Source: [Zimmermannella] faecalis ATCC 13722 (GTDB lineage: Bacteria > Actinomycetota > Actinomycetes > Actinomycetales > Microbacteriaceae). Taken from it: a DNA stretch of 64,000 nt. The stretch is from positions 62,001-126,000 of the forward strand of contig NZ_KB907074.1 of NCBI RefSeq assembly GCF_000381765.1, in the 5' to 3' direction. The position numbers were made by a program, and so were the translations under genes. The notes beneath the pieces are model-generated. The model worked only from the letters and a program-made list of their open reading frames with translations, was not told the origin of the DNA and made no database searches. Shown piece by piece: positions 62,952 through 64,000 of the stretch (positions within the stretch are counted from its first letter, which is position 1; each line of letters starts with the position of its first letter).

Positions 62952-64000
62952 TTGCCCACAGACAGTATTCGCCCCCACCATGCCGCGGCGCGCATCCTTT
63001 CCGAGATGTGCGCCGAGTTCGGGCTCGAGGAGCCCGAAGGAGACGATCTCGAGTCGATCGAGGTCACGGGGGTCAGCAGCGACCACCAGCACGTCGAGTC
63101 GGGCGACATCTTCGTCGCGATTCCGGGGGAGCGTACGCACGGGGCGAACTTCGTCGCCGACGCGGTCGAGTCGGGCGCCGTCGCGGTGCTCACCGACCCG
63201 GCGGGGCGTGTGGTCGCCGCCGAAGCCAGCGTGCCCGTGCTCGTCGTCGACGACCCGCGGCTTGCGCTCGGGCACGTCGCGCGCTGGGTCTACCGCACCG
63301 ACCCGGAGGCGCCGCGCCTATTCGGGGTCGCGGGGTCGGTAGGGAAGACGAGCGTTACATTCCTCATCGCCGACCTGTTCGAGCGCCTCGGCGTTGCGGC
63401 CGGGCTCTCGTCGTCGGCGGGCCGCAGAACGGGAGAGTCGCGCGTCGCCTCGACCCTGACGACCCCCGAGGCCGACGACCTGCACGCGCTGATCGCACGG
63501 ATGCGCGAGGTCGGGGAGCGGGTCGCTGCGATTGAGATCTCGAGCCACGCCCTTGGCGGCGAGCGGCTTGCCGGCCTCGAGTTCGAGGTTGTTGGTCCGC
63601 TGAACTTCGCCGCCGACCGGCACGACGCCGAAGCGTTCGTTGAGGCAGAGCGCGACCTCGTCGACCCCGAGCTCGCGCGCCGCGCCGTGATTAACGTCGA
63701 CAGCGAAGCGGGTCGCAGGCTTGTCGAGGCGGCTCGCATCCCCGTTGCGACGCTGAGCTCGCAGCCCGACTCCGACGCAGACTGGATCGTGGAGTGGCAC
63801 AGCGACGACCAGGGCACCCGGTTCGAGGTCCGCGGACACGACGACCGGGTCGTTCGCAGCCACACGACGAAGCCCGGTGCACTCGCCGCCCTCAACGCGG
63901 CCTCGGCGATCGTCATGGTCGTCGAGGGCGGCTGGGCGACCGAGCAGATTCAGGATGCGCTCGACCGCACCGACGGGTTCGACGTTCGAATTCCCGGGCG
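62952..64000 (+). CDS. murE: MurE-like Mur ligase (N-terminal part; runs off the window)
   Basis: About 349 residues are visible from a TTG at 62952, with AGGAAG at 62943-62948. The order is that of MurE: VTGVSSDHQHVESGDIFVAI near 39, the P-loop region FGVAGSVGKTSVTFLI near 123, TLTTPEADDLHALIARM near 160 and EISSHALGGERLAGLEFEVV near 192. The P-loop reads GSVGKTS where MurE normally has GTNGKTT, and the FTNLxxDHLDFH segment is replaced by PLNFAADRHD. It would add the third peptide residue to UDP-MurNAc-dipeptide, but the substrate-specifying DNPR region lies beyond the edge. It could be a divergent paralogue with a canonical murE further on. Confidence 0.75.
   Translation, partial: MPTDSIRPHHAAARILSEMCAEFGLEEPEGDDLESIEVTGVSSDHQHVESGDIFVAIPGERTHGANFVADAVESGAVAVLTDPAGRVVAAEASVPVLVVDDPRLALGHVARWVYRTDPEAPRLFGVAGSVGKTSVTFLIADLFERLGVAAGLSSSAGRRTGESRVASTLTTPEADDLHALIARMREVGERVAAIEISSHALGGERLAGLEFEVVGPLNFAADRHDAEAFVEAERDLVDPELARRAVINVDSEAGRRLVEAARIPVATLSSQPDSDADWIVEWHSDDQGTRFEVRGHDDRVVRSHTTKPGALAALNAASAIVMVVEGGWATEQIQDALDRTDGFDVRIPG

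Overview
The window is GC-rich (roughly 70 percent) and gene-dense. It looks like chromosomal DNA of an actinobacterium, most probably of the Microbacteriaceae or a close relative. The evidence is a mycothione reductase, GarA and FtsR homologues, a DUF222-HNH endonuclease, a class II DAHP synthase next to a PASTA kinase, DUF3040 and DUF3097 genes, and many GTG starts. No phage, transposase, tRNA, rRNA or CRISPR array is visible.

Layout. 1-3.0 kb: the tail of an unrecognised gene and a translationally coupled pair of CNNM/CorC-type transporters. 3.0-7.5 kb: a YrdC/Sua5 protein, then a yybP-ykoY manganese riboswitch leading a cation exchanger, an MntR-type regulator and an amidase. 7.5-15.2 kb: an accessory stretch with a divergent 2-oxoglutarate-oxygenase-like protein, a lipoprotein, SRPBCC, DUF3052 and DHFR-like proteins, a DUF222-HNH endonuclease behind direct repeats, a lipase maturation factor and small unknowns. 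15.2-25 kb: a tartrate/malate-type dehydrogenase, a RarD-like exporter divergent from a LysR regulator, an Old Yellow Enzyme, a complete OpuC-type osmolyte ABC importer, DUF1801, ArsR and PemK-like proteins, and a membrane acyltransferase-like protein. 25-37 kb: a DszC-like flavin monooxygenase, a VanZ-RDD-YdcF fusion coupled to a DEAD-box helicase, a luciferase-like monooxygenase with its FMN reductase, HrpB, a flotillin-like protein and an esterase.

37-45 kb: a minus-strand operon of DUF3097, a membrane protein, SbcD and SbcC, then the plus-strand GarA, FtsR and second MerR genes around a palindromic operator. 45-50.5 kb: pyruvate carboxylase, mycothione reductase and peptide deformylase. 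50.5-64 kb: fadD15-like, plsC, aroG, pknL, an Rv2175c-like gene, a polyprenyl synthase, DUF3040, then the start of the division and cell-wall cluster (mraZ, rsmH, ftsL-like, ftsI, murE-like). This last block keeps the gene content and order of the fadD15-to-murE region of Mycobacterium tuberculosis.

The strongest regulatory readings are the manganese riboswitch, the 10-bp-phased MraZ repeats before mraZ, the palindrome between the two merR genes and the LysR palindrome at 17.4 kb. Six of nine convergent gene pairs share a 4-nt overlap of their stop codons, which underlines the compactness. Four genes look leaderless.
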